Source of the DNA: an uncultured Clostridia bacterium
Lineage (GTDB): Bacteria > Bacillota > Clostridia > TANB77 > CAG-508
DNA length: 8,845 bases
Assembly: GCA_944386315.1 (NCBI GenBank)
Contig: CALXAS010000063.1
Coordinates: forward strand, 1 to 8,845
Direction: 5' to 3'
Numbering within the stretch: position 1 is the stretch's first letter; every line of letters begins with the position of its first letter. The position numbers were made by a program, and so were the translations under genes. The notes beneath the pieces are model-generated. The model made no database searches. It was not told the DNA's origin and was given only the letters and a program-made list of their open reading frames with translations. This document shows positions 1 through 6,249 of this stretch, piece after piece.

Positions 1-496
1 TTACTTTATATTTTACTTCTTTTAATCCATTTTGTCCTTTTTGGATTACCTGATTTTGTTTTGTTCCTTCTCCTGTTGCTTCTTTCGTGATGGTCTCAAA
101 AGGTATTTCTACTTGTTCTGTAACAATTTTTTCTACAATTGTATCATAAGTTGCTAAAATTTCTTCTGTTGTAACGACTGCCTCTGCCTCTGCAATTTCT
201 TGTTCATCCTCTGTTTTCTTCACAATTTTAATTGTTTTATTATCTGGTAATTCTTCTTGTTTATCAGGTGTTACTGTTTCGTCTTCTAACAATACAATAT
301 GATTTTCTTCCAAGATTTCTCCAACAGTTGTTTTAGATGTTAAAACTGTCATTTCATAATCATTGGAAAGTATTATTTTTACACTTGTTAAACTTGCATT
401 GGATGCCATTACACCTATACTTGTCATAAATATAAGTATTAAGCTGATTCCTAATATTTTTATTAGTGATATCGATGCTTTATCATCTTTCTTCAT
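1..496 (-). CDS. DUF348/G5-domain cell-wall protein, YabE-like (3' end outside window)
   Basis: The reading frame is open from ATG at 496 to the left edge (165 codons seen), so the C-terminus is missing. An AGGAGGG SD lies 13-19 bases upstream of the ATG. Residues 10-30 are hydrophobic and form a signal peptide or N-terminal anchor. Residues ~37-92 match the ubiquitin-like DUF348 domain (VKIILSNDYEMTVLTSKTTV then EILEENHI). Residues ~110-165 match a G5 domain (ATYDTIVEKIVTEQVEIPFE, then GEGTKQNQVIQKGQNG). In this family (B. subtilis YabE, Rpf/Sps-like proteins) these modules precede a 3D/RlpA-like or other wall-cleaving domain. I infer a secreted peptidoglycan-acting protein, but the catalytic module is not visible. 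An acidic linker rich in Glu separates the two domains. The gene is divergent from lemA and has its own promoter. Confidence 0.85.
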   Translation of the reverse strand, partial: MKKDDKASISLIKILGISLILIFMTSIGVMASNASLTSVKIILSNDYEMTVLTSKTTVGEILEENHIVLLEDETVTPDKQEELPDNKTIKIVKKTEDEQEIAEAEAVVTTEEILATYDTIVEKIVTEQVEIPFETITKEATGEGTKQNQVIQKGQNGLKEVKYKV

Positions 497-533
497 AAAA
501 ATATTTTCCCTCCTTATTTTTTCCAACAATATG

Positions 534-562
534 ATTATAGCATTTTATTTTTTTTGTGTCAA
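534..562 (-). promoter_or_regulatory. Sigma-A promoter of the DUF348/G5 gene
   Basis: On the minus strand a perfect -35 TTGACA (562-557) is followed by exactly 17 bases and a perfect -10 TATAAT (539-534). Transcription should start near 527, leaving a leader of about 30 nt before the ATG at 496. All twelve hexamer positions match consensus, so the promoter would be strong unless repressed. Confidence 0.85.
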
Positions 563-573
563 ATTTTGACACA
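555..573. promoter_or_regulatory. 19-bp perfect palindrome over the -35 box (candidate operator)
   Basis: The sequence TGTGTCAAA-T-TTTGACACA is a perfect inverted repeat with 9-bp arms around a single central base. The -35 hexamer of the minus-strand promoter lies wholly inside it. This is the usual geometry of a repressor site. A terminator is unlikely because no gene ends here. The regulator cannot be named from the sequence. Confidence 0.55.
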
Positions 574-738
574 TTTTTATTTTCCTTACAGCCTTCTGCA
601 TTTTTGTTTTTCTAAGTTATGTTTCCTCTCTACTTTTTCGTTTGTTTTACAGTATATTATATGATGCTTGTACGAAAAAAATGACTTTTTTATTTCTATT
701 TATCACATACTTTTTACAAAAAATTCATATACTAGCTA

Positions 739-767
739 TTGTAGGAACAAAAAACGTATGATATACT
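739..767 (+). promoter_or_regulatory. Probable sigma-A promoter of lemA-htpX
   Basis: The best candidate is TTGTAG (739-744), 17 bases, then TATACT (762-767), with a start near 774 and a short leader to the lemA SD at 785. The -35 box is weak (3 of 6). The octamer TATACTAG occurs at 728-735 and again at 762-769, so the -10 sits in the second of two direct repeats 34 bp apart. The rest of the 497-801 intergenic region is T-rich and shows no coding potential. Confidence 0.5.
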
Positions 768-801
768 AGTATCACTTTAATATAAGGAGGATATATTCGT
801 T

Positions 802-1359
802 ATGGGATGGATTATTTTAGCAATCGTTGTTATTTTAGTTATTGCTGTTATTGTTATTTATAATAGCTTAGTAGCCAAAAGACAAAATGTTAAAAATGCT
901 TGGAGTCAAATTGATGTACAATTGCAAAGAAGATTTGATTTGATTCCTAATTTAATTGAAACTGTAAAAGGCTATATGACACATGAAAAAGAAGTATTAG
1001 AAAAAGTAACTTCTCTTCGTTCTTCTTGGGCAGAAGCAAATACTGTTGCAGAAAAATCTGTTTTAGATAATGAGCTATCTAGTGCTTTAAAAACAATTTT
1101 AGCAGTTTCAGAAAATTATCCAGATTTAAAAGCTAACCAAAGTTTTGCTGATTTACAAGAAGAATTAAGAACGACAGAAAATAAAATTTCTTTTTCTAGA
1201 CAATTTTATAATGATACAGTTACCATTTACAATACAAAATTAGAAACATTCCCTTCTAATGTAATTGCTTCTATGTTTGGTTTTAAAGAAGAAACTTTAT
1301 TCGAAGCAGAAAGTGATGAAGCTAGAAAAAATGTAAAAGTGGATTTTAATCAAAAATAA
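802..1359 (+). CDS. lemA: LemA family membrane protein
   Basis: 185 residues, the normal length for LemA. Residues 2-21 form one N-terminal membrane helix (WIILAIVVILVIAVIVI). The family signature follows directly: NSLVAKRQNVKNAWSQIDVQ, QRRFDLIPNLIETVKGY and the HEKEVLEKV coiled helix. The family is a single-pass protein with a soluble helical bundle, and its biochemical role is not settled. It is often found beside HtpX, as here, so I infer a shared role in envelope maintenance. The start is fixed by the SD AGGAGG at 785-790, 11 bases before the ATG, and by the hydrophobic segment beginning immediately. A 92-base gap separates it from htpX with no clear terminator, so the two are probably co-transcribed. 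Confidence 0.95.
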   Translation: MGWIILAIVVILVIAVIVIYNSLVAKRQNVKNAWSQIDVQLQRRFDLIPNLIETVKGYMTHEKEVLEKVTSLRSSWAEANTVAEKSVLDNELSSALKTILAVSENYPDLKANQSFADLQEELRTTENKISFSRQFYNDTVTIYNTKLETFPSNVIASMFGFKEETLFEAESDEARKNVKVDFNQK

Positions 1360-1451
1360 GAAACAAGGGCGGCGGAGGATTACTTCCCCGTCCAATTTTC
1401 TTCTACCTTTAACCAAAACCGCCACATACCTACTAAAAGGAGGAATTTTTT
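1360..1451 (+). other. lemA-htpX intercistronic region with a GC-rich patch
   Basis: Bases 1367-1392 are strongly G/C-rich in an otherwise AT-rich sequence. GGCGG occurs twice (1368-1372 and 1371-1375) and can pair with CCGCC at 1419-1423 across a ~46-base loop. A weak local hairpin with CGG and CCG arms (1373-1390) is also possible. There is no T-run, so it is not a normal intrinsic terminator. The htpX SD AAGGAGG is at 1437-1443. Function unknown. Confidence 0.35.
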
Positions 1452-2348
1452 ATGTTTCAAGATATTAGACGAAATAAAATAAAAACAGGTATTATTGTTA
1501 GCATTTTTATTATTATGCTTACTCTCATTATTTACTATATTTGTATGGCTTTTGAATTAGGTCCTGTTTCTATTGTGATTGCGCTTCTATTTTCTATTTT
1601 AAGCGCTTGGTCTTCGTACTATTATAGTGACAAAATTATTCTGTCTATGAATAAAGCAAGACCCGCAACAAAAGAAGAGAATCAAAAATTAGTGAATATT
1701 TTAGATGCATTGGTAGTTTCTGCTGGTCTTAAGCAAACACCAAAACTATATATTATGGAAGATAATCAACCTAATGCTTTTGCTACTGGTAGAAATCCGG
1801 AGCATAGTATTATTTGTGTTACTACTGGTCTATTAGAGAAATTAGATTACTATGAGCTGGAAGGTGTTATTGGACACGAACTTGCTCACATTAAAAATTA
1901 TGATATTTTATTATCTGCTGTTGTCACTGTTATGGTGGGATTAGTAGTTATGCTTGCAGATATTATGACGAGAGCTTTCTTCTGGGGTGGTTTTAGCGAC
2001 AGTGACAATGATGATAGTAAAGGCAGTGCCATTCTTATGTTAGTTGGACTTATTTTTCTGATTCTATCTCCTATTTTTGCTCAACTAATGAAGTTAGCAG
2101 TTTCTCGTAGACGAGAATTTTTAGCAGATGCTACTTCCGTTCAATTTACTAGAAACCCTCAAGGTTTAATCTCTGCCCTAAGGAAGTTAGAAGACGACCA
2201 AAGTCCATTAAAAACTGCAAATAATTCTACTGCTCATATGTATATTGTAAGTCCTTTTAAGAGAAAAGATAAAAGAAGTAGTTCTAGTCTTTGGTCAACA
2301 CATCCTTCTACAGAAGATAGAATTGCTGCTTTAGAAAATTTGAAATAG
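1452..2348 (+). CDS. htpX: HtpX, membrane zinc metalloprotease (M48B)
   Basis: 298 residues, typical of HtpX. The zinc motif HEXXH is GHELAHIKNYD, with His142, Glu143 and His146. The third ligand is Glu222 in SRRREFLADA. Four membrane helices fit the HtpX plan: ~12-34 and ~38-56 before the catalytic motif, ~154-171 and ~193-213 after it. In the family the protease acts at the cytoplasmic face of the membrane, degrading misfolded or damaged membrane proteins, often under heat or envelope stress. The SD AAGGAGG ends 8 bases before the ATG. It follows lemA on the same strand and is closed by a hairpin terminator just past its stop. A short acidic insert (SDSDNDDSKG, ~182-191) sits in the loop before the fourth helix. 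All catalytic residues are present, so it should be active. Confidence 0.96.
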   Translation: MFQDIRRNKIKTGIIVSIFIIMLTLIIYYICMAFELGPVSIVIALLFSILSAWSSYYYSDKIILSMNKARPATKEENQKLVNILDALVVSAGLKQTPKLYIMEDNQPNAFATGRNPEHSIICVTTGLLEKLDYYELEGVIGHELAHIKNYDILLSAVVTVMVGLVVMLADIMTRAFFWGGFSDSDNDDSKGSAILMLVGLIFLILSPIFAQLMKLAVSRRREFLADATSVQFTRNPQGLISALRKLEDDQSPLKTANNSTAHMYIVSPFKRKDKRSSSSLWSTHPSTEDRIAALENLK

Positions 2349-2357
2349 CCTTACTCA

Positions 2358-2393
2358 AAAATAGCCTTAGATTTTTATCTAAAGCTATTTTTT
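2358..2393. terminator. Bidirectional intrinsic terminator between htpX and the ATPase pseudogene
   Basis: A 15-bp stem with one C-A mismatch pairs 2358-2372 with 2377-2391 around a TTTT loop. On the plus strand it ends in a T-run (2388-2393); on the minus strand it ends in TTTTT. It can therefore end both the lemA-htpX transcript and leftward transcription of the pseudogene. The word AAATAGCCTTA of the left arm also occurs at 2343-2353 over the htpX stop codon. Confidence 0.85.
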
Positions 2394-2414
2394 CTATCTG
2401 AATGCCCTTGCTTT

Positions 2415-3449
2415 TTAATTTTTTAAACATCCAATTGGGACTACATATACACCATCTTCTCTTTGATAGGCATATTTTCCTATTGCAGTAAGTACAAGCA
2501 AAAATGATGGTTTTTGCATTTTAGTAATATCTATACGTGATTCTAATTTTTTTAATGTCTCTGCTCCTCCATTTACTAAACTATCCCCGCCTAATTTTAT
2601 TTCTATTAGCCCATAAGAACCATCTCTTAAATGAATAACTGCATCACATTCCAAATCATTGGCATCTCTATAATGATAAACTTTTCCTTTTATGCTTTCT
2701 GCATAAACTCTTAAGTCTCTTACACATAATGTTTCAAATAATAATCCAAATGTATTTAAATCATTTATTAAATCTTTTGGTTCAATTCCTAATGAGGCAA
2801 CCGCAATCGATGAATCAATAAAATATCTTGTATCCGATGTTCTAATTGCTGTTTTACTTCTTAAGTTTGGGTTCCATGCAGGTGATTCCTCTATTACAAA
2901 TATCTTTTTTAGTGCATTTACGTATGACCATACCGTATCTACATCTAGAGAGCTAGAATCATTAGCAATCATATCGTTTTTTAATGTATCGTTTGAGGCT
3001 TGTGTTCCCATATTTCTCGCATATGACCTCATAAGATTTTTAACTCTTTCTGGATTCCTAGAAACACCATCTGCTTCTGAAATGTCTCTATTAACAATTG
3101 CATCATAATAATCATAAGCTTGTTCAAGAGCTATTTCTTCTTCCATAAAAATGGCTCTTGGCCATCCACCTCTACATACCAAATAAGCAATTTTTTCTAT
3201 ATCTAAGTTATTGCTTCCTTCTATCTTTTTTGTTCCAGTAAATAAATCTTTTAAACTAACTTGCCCCGTTGATTCCCCTGACTCATATAAACTCATCGGT
3301 CTCATTAATAACCATACAAATCGTCCTGTACCACTATGCGTTACATGTTGTTTTTCCGCACCATTTTGGTCCTTGAATTAAAACAGCTCCTTTCCCTTTC
3401 AATTTTTTTCTAAAATCTCATCCACAATTCTACTTTTATAATTTTCCAT
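2415..3449 (-). pseudogene. Broken AAA ATPase with C-terminal DUF4143 domain
   Basis: The original start is ATG 3449, with SD AGGAGGTG at 3465-3458. It reads MENYKSRIVDEILEKN and stops at 3399. One base further the family sequence resumes as LKGKGAVLIQGPKWCGKTT, a Walker A/P-loop. A G followed by 7 A would be in frame if it had 8 A, so one base is missing. After the P-loop the frame breaks again near 3344 and continues as VTHSGTGRFVWLLMRPMSLY, which lies well downstream of the P-loop in intact relatives. I estimate roughly 90-110 codons, including Walker B, are deleted. The longest remaining frame (296 codons, from an internal Met at 3305 to 2415) is the sensor/DUF4143 half. It keeps a PD-(D/E)XK-like CDAVIHLRDGSYGLIEIKLG. 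Intact relatives are ~400-450 residues of unclear function. An independently translated C-terminal fragment is possible, but no SD precedes 3305. Confidence 0.85.
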
Positions 3450-3475
3450 GCTTTATCCACCTCCTACTTTACTAT

Positions 3476-3505
3476 ATTATACAATAATTTTCGGTTATTT
3501 GTAGA
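3476..3505 (-). promoter_or_regulatory. Promoter of the DUF4143 ATPase pseudogene
   Basis: On the minus strand a perfect TATAAT (3481-3476) lies 18 bases after TCTACA (3505-3500, 4 of 6 to the -35 consensus). Transcription would start near 3469, just before the SD. The -35 box is part of the first 23-bp tandem repeat, so whatever binds the repeats would meet RNA polymerase here. Confidence 0.55.
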
Positions 3506-3554
3506 ATTATTTTTCGGTTATTTGTAGGACTATTTTTCGGTTATTTGTGGAAAA
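3486..3554. repeat. Three tandem 23-bp direct repeats (iteron-like operator candidate)
   Basis: Three copies start at 3486, 3509 and 3532 with an exact period of 23. The shared core is TTTTCGGTTATTTGT followed by AG or GG; differences fall mainly at the edges. Read on the minus strand the core is ACAAATAACCGAAAA. A period near two helical turns puts all copies on one DNA face. The array runs from the tatD stop codon (inside copy 3) to the -35 region of the ATPase pseudogene (copy 1). Confidence 0.85.
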
Positions 3555-4332
3555 TTTCAAATATTCTTTCTGCATTTTGATAGGTTATTTTAGCTACATC
3601 TTCTAAAGAAGTATTTTTTACATCTGCTATTTTTTGTGCAATGTATTTTACATTTCTACAATCATTTCTTCTACCTCTTAATGGTTCCGGTGATAGATAG
3701 GGGCTATCTGTTTCTATGAGCAAACGTTCCATCGGAACCATTTGTATCACTTCGTCTGCATTTTTTGCATTTTTAAAAGTAACAGGACCAGCAAAAGAAA
3801 TAGAATAACCTAGCTTTAATGCTTCTTTGATAAGTTCTCTATTCATAGGGCAACAATGGAAAATCCCCTTTTTCTGTGCAGGATGTTCCTTTAGCATTTT
3901 GATAGTATCTTCCATCGCTTCTCTGGTATGAATGACAATTGGTAATTGGCAGGCATTGGCAAGTGCTATTTGTTTTTCAAACATCTCTTTTTGTATTTGC
4001 TTATTTTCTTTGTTCCAATAATAGTCTAAGCCAATTTCTCCTACAGCCACTATTTTATTTGCCTTAGCTGTTTCTAGCATTTCTTTTATTTTTTGCAATA
4101 GTATCTCTTCTTGCTCTTGTGTTTCTGGTACATCATTTGGTGAGATACCACAAATGGTATAAATATAGGGATACTTCTTTGCTATTTCTATCGCTTTTAA
4201 AGAAGAGGCTACATCATAACCAGCACAAATATATTTGGTTACTCCTTCCTCAAAAGTAGCTTGTATGATATTATTTCTATCTTCATCAAATTTTTCGTCA
4301 TTATAATGAGCATGTGAATCAAAGAACTCCAT
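3541..4332 (-). CDS. tatD: TatD-family metal-dependent deoxyribonuclease
   Basis: 263 residues, the usual length for this TIM-barrel hydrolase. Metal-site motifs appear in order: SHAHYND (His7, His9), VGEIGLDYYW (Glu99), VIHTREA (His135), IFHCC (His159) and LLIETDSPYLSPEP (Asp209). The family cleaves DNA, often 3'-5', with Mg or Mn, in DNA repair and degradation in the cytoplasm. Two motifs deviate from the common form. The usual GxHPH is GISPND, and FHCFSG is FHCCPM; the presumed ligands are still present. The start ATG has GGGAG 8 bases upstream. It lies 61 bases downstream of acpS on the same strand with no terminator between, so the two are probably co-transcribed. Its last codons and stop are inside the third 23-bp repeat. 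Confidence 0.93.
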   Translation of the reverse strand: MEFFDSHAHYNDEKFDEDRNNIIQATFEEGVTKYICAGYDVASSLKAIEIAKKYPYIYTICGISPNDVPETQEQEEILLQKIKEMLETAKANKIVAVGEIGLDYYWNKENKQIQKEMFEKQIALANACQLPIVIHTREAMEDTIKMLKEHPAQKKGIFHCCPMNRELIKEALKLGYSISFAGPVTFKNAKNADEVIQMVPMERLLIETDSPYLSPEPLRGRRNDCRNVKYIAQKIADVKNTSLEDVAKITYQNAERIFEIFHK

Positions 4333-4393
4333 ATTTCTTTCTCCCGTTCTCTATTTTTATTCTGTATTTTATATTTTCTACTTTACAATTGAG

Positions 4394-4777
4394 CTATTCT
4401 TTCCATAAAACAACTACTTGTGCCATAGCATATTGCCTGCAATGCGAAATACTAATATCTATATTTTCTATGTTTGCTGTTTCTATTTTTGTTTTGTCCA
4501 CTGCTACTTGTGGTCTTCCTGCCGTATCATTTTTTACTTCTATGCTTTTCCATTCTATGGCATATTTATCTGGTATTTCGCAAGATAGTGCCTTAAATAC
4601 GGCTTCTTTTGCTGCAAATCTTGCTGCATAATGCTGATATTTACTTTGATTTTTCTTCTCACAATAGTCGATTTCTTGCTGTGTATATATTCGACTTATA
4701 AAGGCGTCTTTCTGCTCTTCTATTGCTTCTTTTATTCTATCTATTTCTATGATATCACATCCACAAGTTATTCTCAT
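4394..4777 (-). CDS. acpS: Holo-[acyl-carrier-protein] synthase
   Basis: 127 residues from ATG 4777. AcpS transfers 4'-phosphopantetheine from CoA to a serine of acyl carrier protein, which switches on fatty acid synthesis in the cytoplasm. The N-terminal motif CGCDIIEIDRI carries the Mg ligand Asp8. The second motif ARFAAKEAVFKAL carries Glu58. The C-terminal ISISHCRQYAMAQVVV matches the family SH-x-YAxA strand. I chose ATG 4777 because AAGGAGG (4788-4782) lies 4 bases before it. A TTG five codons further upstream would begin inside the SD region, adding MQGGK before the conserved start. A 29-bp palindromic REP-like element touches the upstream edge of the SD. No strong promoter is visible in the 142-base gap to the upstream gene. 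Confidence 0.95.
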   Translation of the reverse strand: MRITCGCDIIEIDRIKEAIEEQKDAFISRIYTQQEIDYCEKKNQSKYQHYAARFAAKEAVFKALSCEIPDKYAIEWKSIEVKNDTAGRPQVAVDKTKIETANIENIDISISHCRQYAMAQVVVLWKE

Positions 4778-4787
4778 TTTTCCTCCT

Positions 4788-4816
4788 TGCAATTTAGGGA
4801 CGTTCCTTAAATTGCA
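4788..4816. repeat. Palindromic REP-like element, copy A
   Basis: Nine-base perfect arms TGCAATTTA (4788-4796) and TAAATTGCA (4808-4816) flank the core GGGACGTTCCT. The core itself can pair partly (GG with CC), so the whole 29-mer folds into one hairpin. It begins at the last base of the acpS SD. It is the exact reverse complement of copy B. Confidence 0.9.
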
Positions 4817-4886
4817 TTTTCCTTTCTATGAACTTTGTTAAATATCCACTTTTTACATTAAATATAGTTTATTCATTTTTTATTAC

Positions 4887-4915
4887 TGCAATTTAAGGAA
4901 CGTCCCTAAATTGCA
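4887..4915. repeat. Palindromic REP-like element, copy B
   Basis: This 29-mer is base-for-base the reverse complement of copy A, 70 bases away. It lies 4 bases beyond the stop of the 411-residue gene. Together A and B form an inverted doublet of 128 bp (4788-4915). A second nested inverted repeat, ATGAACTTTG at 4828-4837 and CAAAGTTCAT at 4914-4923, joins the spacer to the outer edge. There is no long T-run, so terminator function is uncertain. Confidence 0.9.
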
Positions 4916-4919
4916 AAGT

Positions 4920-6155
4920 TCATTTAAAATATAATGTAAAAATATTTATGACTAGGCCTCCAAATAACGCTAACAGTATTCCTGCTAATACATATGCCAT
5001 TTTGTTATTTTTTTCTATATTCCTTTCTTTATATACAATATCATATTTTACTTTAATTGCCATGTATAAATCTTGTAATTCCAATATTTGTTCCCATTTT
5101 TTACATAAGCCACTTCCTAAGATATCGTCTGTAACTTCTTCTATCCATATTTTTTGTGTGAATTCTATAAATGTTTTATTGATTTCTGAAAAGTTTTTAT
5201 TTTTTTCTAAGGCATAATTTAGTTTTTTAAAATATATTTTTTTATACAATGCTAGTAAATAGGTATACAAATATTCATTTTCGAAAGTAAATGGTAATTT
5301 CGTATAATTGTCTGTATAGATAGCCGAAGCAAGCAGTGTAGCACCTTGTTTTGTACAACCTAGTTTTGCATATTTTAAATTTGGTAATATATGTTCTTCT
5401 GGATTTTCTATTGTTACTTGGGTATTACTTGGCATAATATAACTAAATTTTAAAAATTCTTCTTGCAGAGTAGCAAATGGTTTTGTTTCATTCCAATATT
5501 CTTGTTCTAGGCAGACATAAGAATAGGTATAGAATTTTTCGCTTTCTATATTCATCTCTTTTGCTTCTCTACAATTGCCTGTTATTTCTTTTATAAAATG
5601 GGTTAGTTCTTTTCTGTCTTTAAAATTACTACTTTGCAAATGGATATTTTCATAATCTTTTAATTTACTACATTCTGCATGGATATCTTTAAATTTGTAA
5701 TTAAAATTTAATACATCTGCTAAAGTATTTTCCCCTTCTATAATAGTTTTCATTAGTAAAAACCCTATCCCTGTTTGAAAGCAAACAATTTCTATTTTAG
5801 GCACTGTGAAGAATATGGTATCTTCTTTTCCTACTCTTCCTTGCACATCTTTCTTTAGTTCGTATTCGAAAATGGTACATGGCTTTTGTGCTAACAGCAA
5901 TGCTTTTGTATTTACAGAAAAAGCATCAAATTGTTTTTGCTTTTCTTTATCCCATGAGAAAGAAGGAAATAGATAGTCTCTTACTCGTGGCATGAAATAG
6001 GTATACAAATGCATATCTTTCTCTTTTTCAAATATTTTTAACCTACAATGTTTATCTCTTAATAATTTTAACAAATATTTATCATAATTTTCTTCTGGTA
6101 TAATAAATGGATATATAAAATAAGAATATTGATATTTTATCTTTTGCTCTGGCAT
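4920..6155 (-). CDS. Unrecognised 411-residue protein with a C-terminal membrane anchor
   Basis: I do not recognise a named family. The protein is mostly soluble-looking, rich in Lys, Tyr, Phe and Glu. It opens with YQYSYFIYPFIIP and has a strand-rich middle (FFTVPKIEIVCFQTGIGFLL). A helical second half ends in one clear membrane helix at ~386-408 (MAYVLAGILLALFGGLVINI). It is preceded by charged NIEKNNK and followed by almost no tail. This is a tail-anchored plan with the bulk in the cytoplasm. A soluble domain, helices and a terminal membrane segment recall CorA-like transporters, but I see no GxN motif and only one helix, so I do not assign that. The SD AGGAGG is 10 bases before the ATG. 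It follows the WG-repeat gene by 92 bases on the same strand. Confidence 0.85.
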   Translation of the reverse strand: MPEQKIKYQYSYFIYPFIIPEENYDKYLLKLLRDKHCRLKIFEKEKDMHLYTYFMPRVRDYLFPSFSWDKEKQKQFDAFSVNTKALLLAQKPCTIFEYELKKDVQGRVGKEDTIFFTVPKIEIVCFQTGIGFLLMKTIIEGENTLADVLNFNYKFKDIHAECSKLKDYENIHLQSSNFKDRKELTHFIKEITGNCREAKEMNIESEKFYTYSYVCLEQEYWNETKPFATLQEEFLKFSYIMPSNTQVTIENPEEHILPNLKYAKLGCTKQGATLLASAIYTDNYTKLPFTFENEYLYTYLLALYKKIYFKKLNYALEKNKNFSEINKTFIEFTQKIWIEEVTDDILGSGLCKKWEQILELQDLYMAIKVKYDIVYKERNIEKNNKMAYVLAGILLALFGGLVINIFTLYFK

Positions 6156-6180
6156 ATTTTTCTTCCCTCCTTAGTGAGAA

Positions 6181-6249
6181 AAAGGACGCTTTTTTAGGTT
6201 AAAGTTCTCTTCACAATGCGAGATTTTTCTTCCTTCTTCTACGTCCTTT
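6181..6249 (-). repeat. Inverted repeat in the gap after the WG-repeat gene (weak terminator?)
   Basis: AAAGGACG (6181-6188) and CGTCCTTT (6242-6249) are perfect 8-base complements with a 53-base loop. The right arm overlaps the WG gene stop codon. On the minus strand the second arm runs into TTTTTCTC, as in an intrinsic terminator, but the long loop makes efficient termination doubtful. Partial read-through into the 411-residue gene would fit. No separate promoter is obvious in this gap. Confidence 0.4.

Noticed and set aside
363..569. Plus-strand frame of 68 codons over the left-edge gene
   Set aside because: It is antisense to the well-supported DUF348/G5 gene and its promoter, has no SD, and shows no family-like sequence.
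675..691. A-run/T-run hairpin upstream of lemA
   Set aside because: An AAAAAA...TTTTTT pairing is expected by chance in such AT-rich sequence and no gene ends there.
3486..3554. CRISPR array
   Set aside because: Only three copies, the repeat runs into the next unit with almost no unique spacer (period 23), and no cas genes are nearby; a tandem operator fits better.
4314..4631. Plus-strand frame of 105 codons
   Set aside because: It lies antisense to the end of acpS and the start of tatD, both of which have intact motifs; it has only low-complexity hydrophobic sequence.
4778..4792. TTG start five codons upstream for acpS
   Set aside because: It would place the start inside the AAGGAGG SD that is correctly spaced for ATG 4777, and the conserved AcpS N-terminus begins at the ATG.
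4840..4890. Minus-strand promoter for acpS between the REP-like copies
   Set aside because: The best match has a 19-base spacer and weak boxes (TTGCAG, TATATT); not convincing enough to list as a feature.
4948..5217. Plus-strand frame of 89 codons
   Set aside because: It is antisense to the 411-residue gene with no SD; its hydrophobicity comes from the AT-rich complement.
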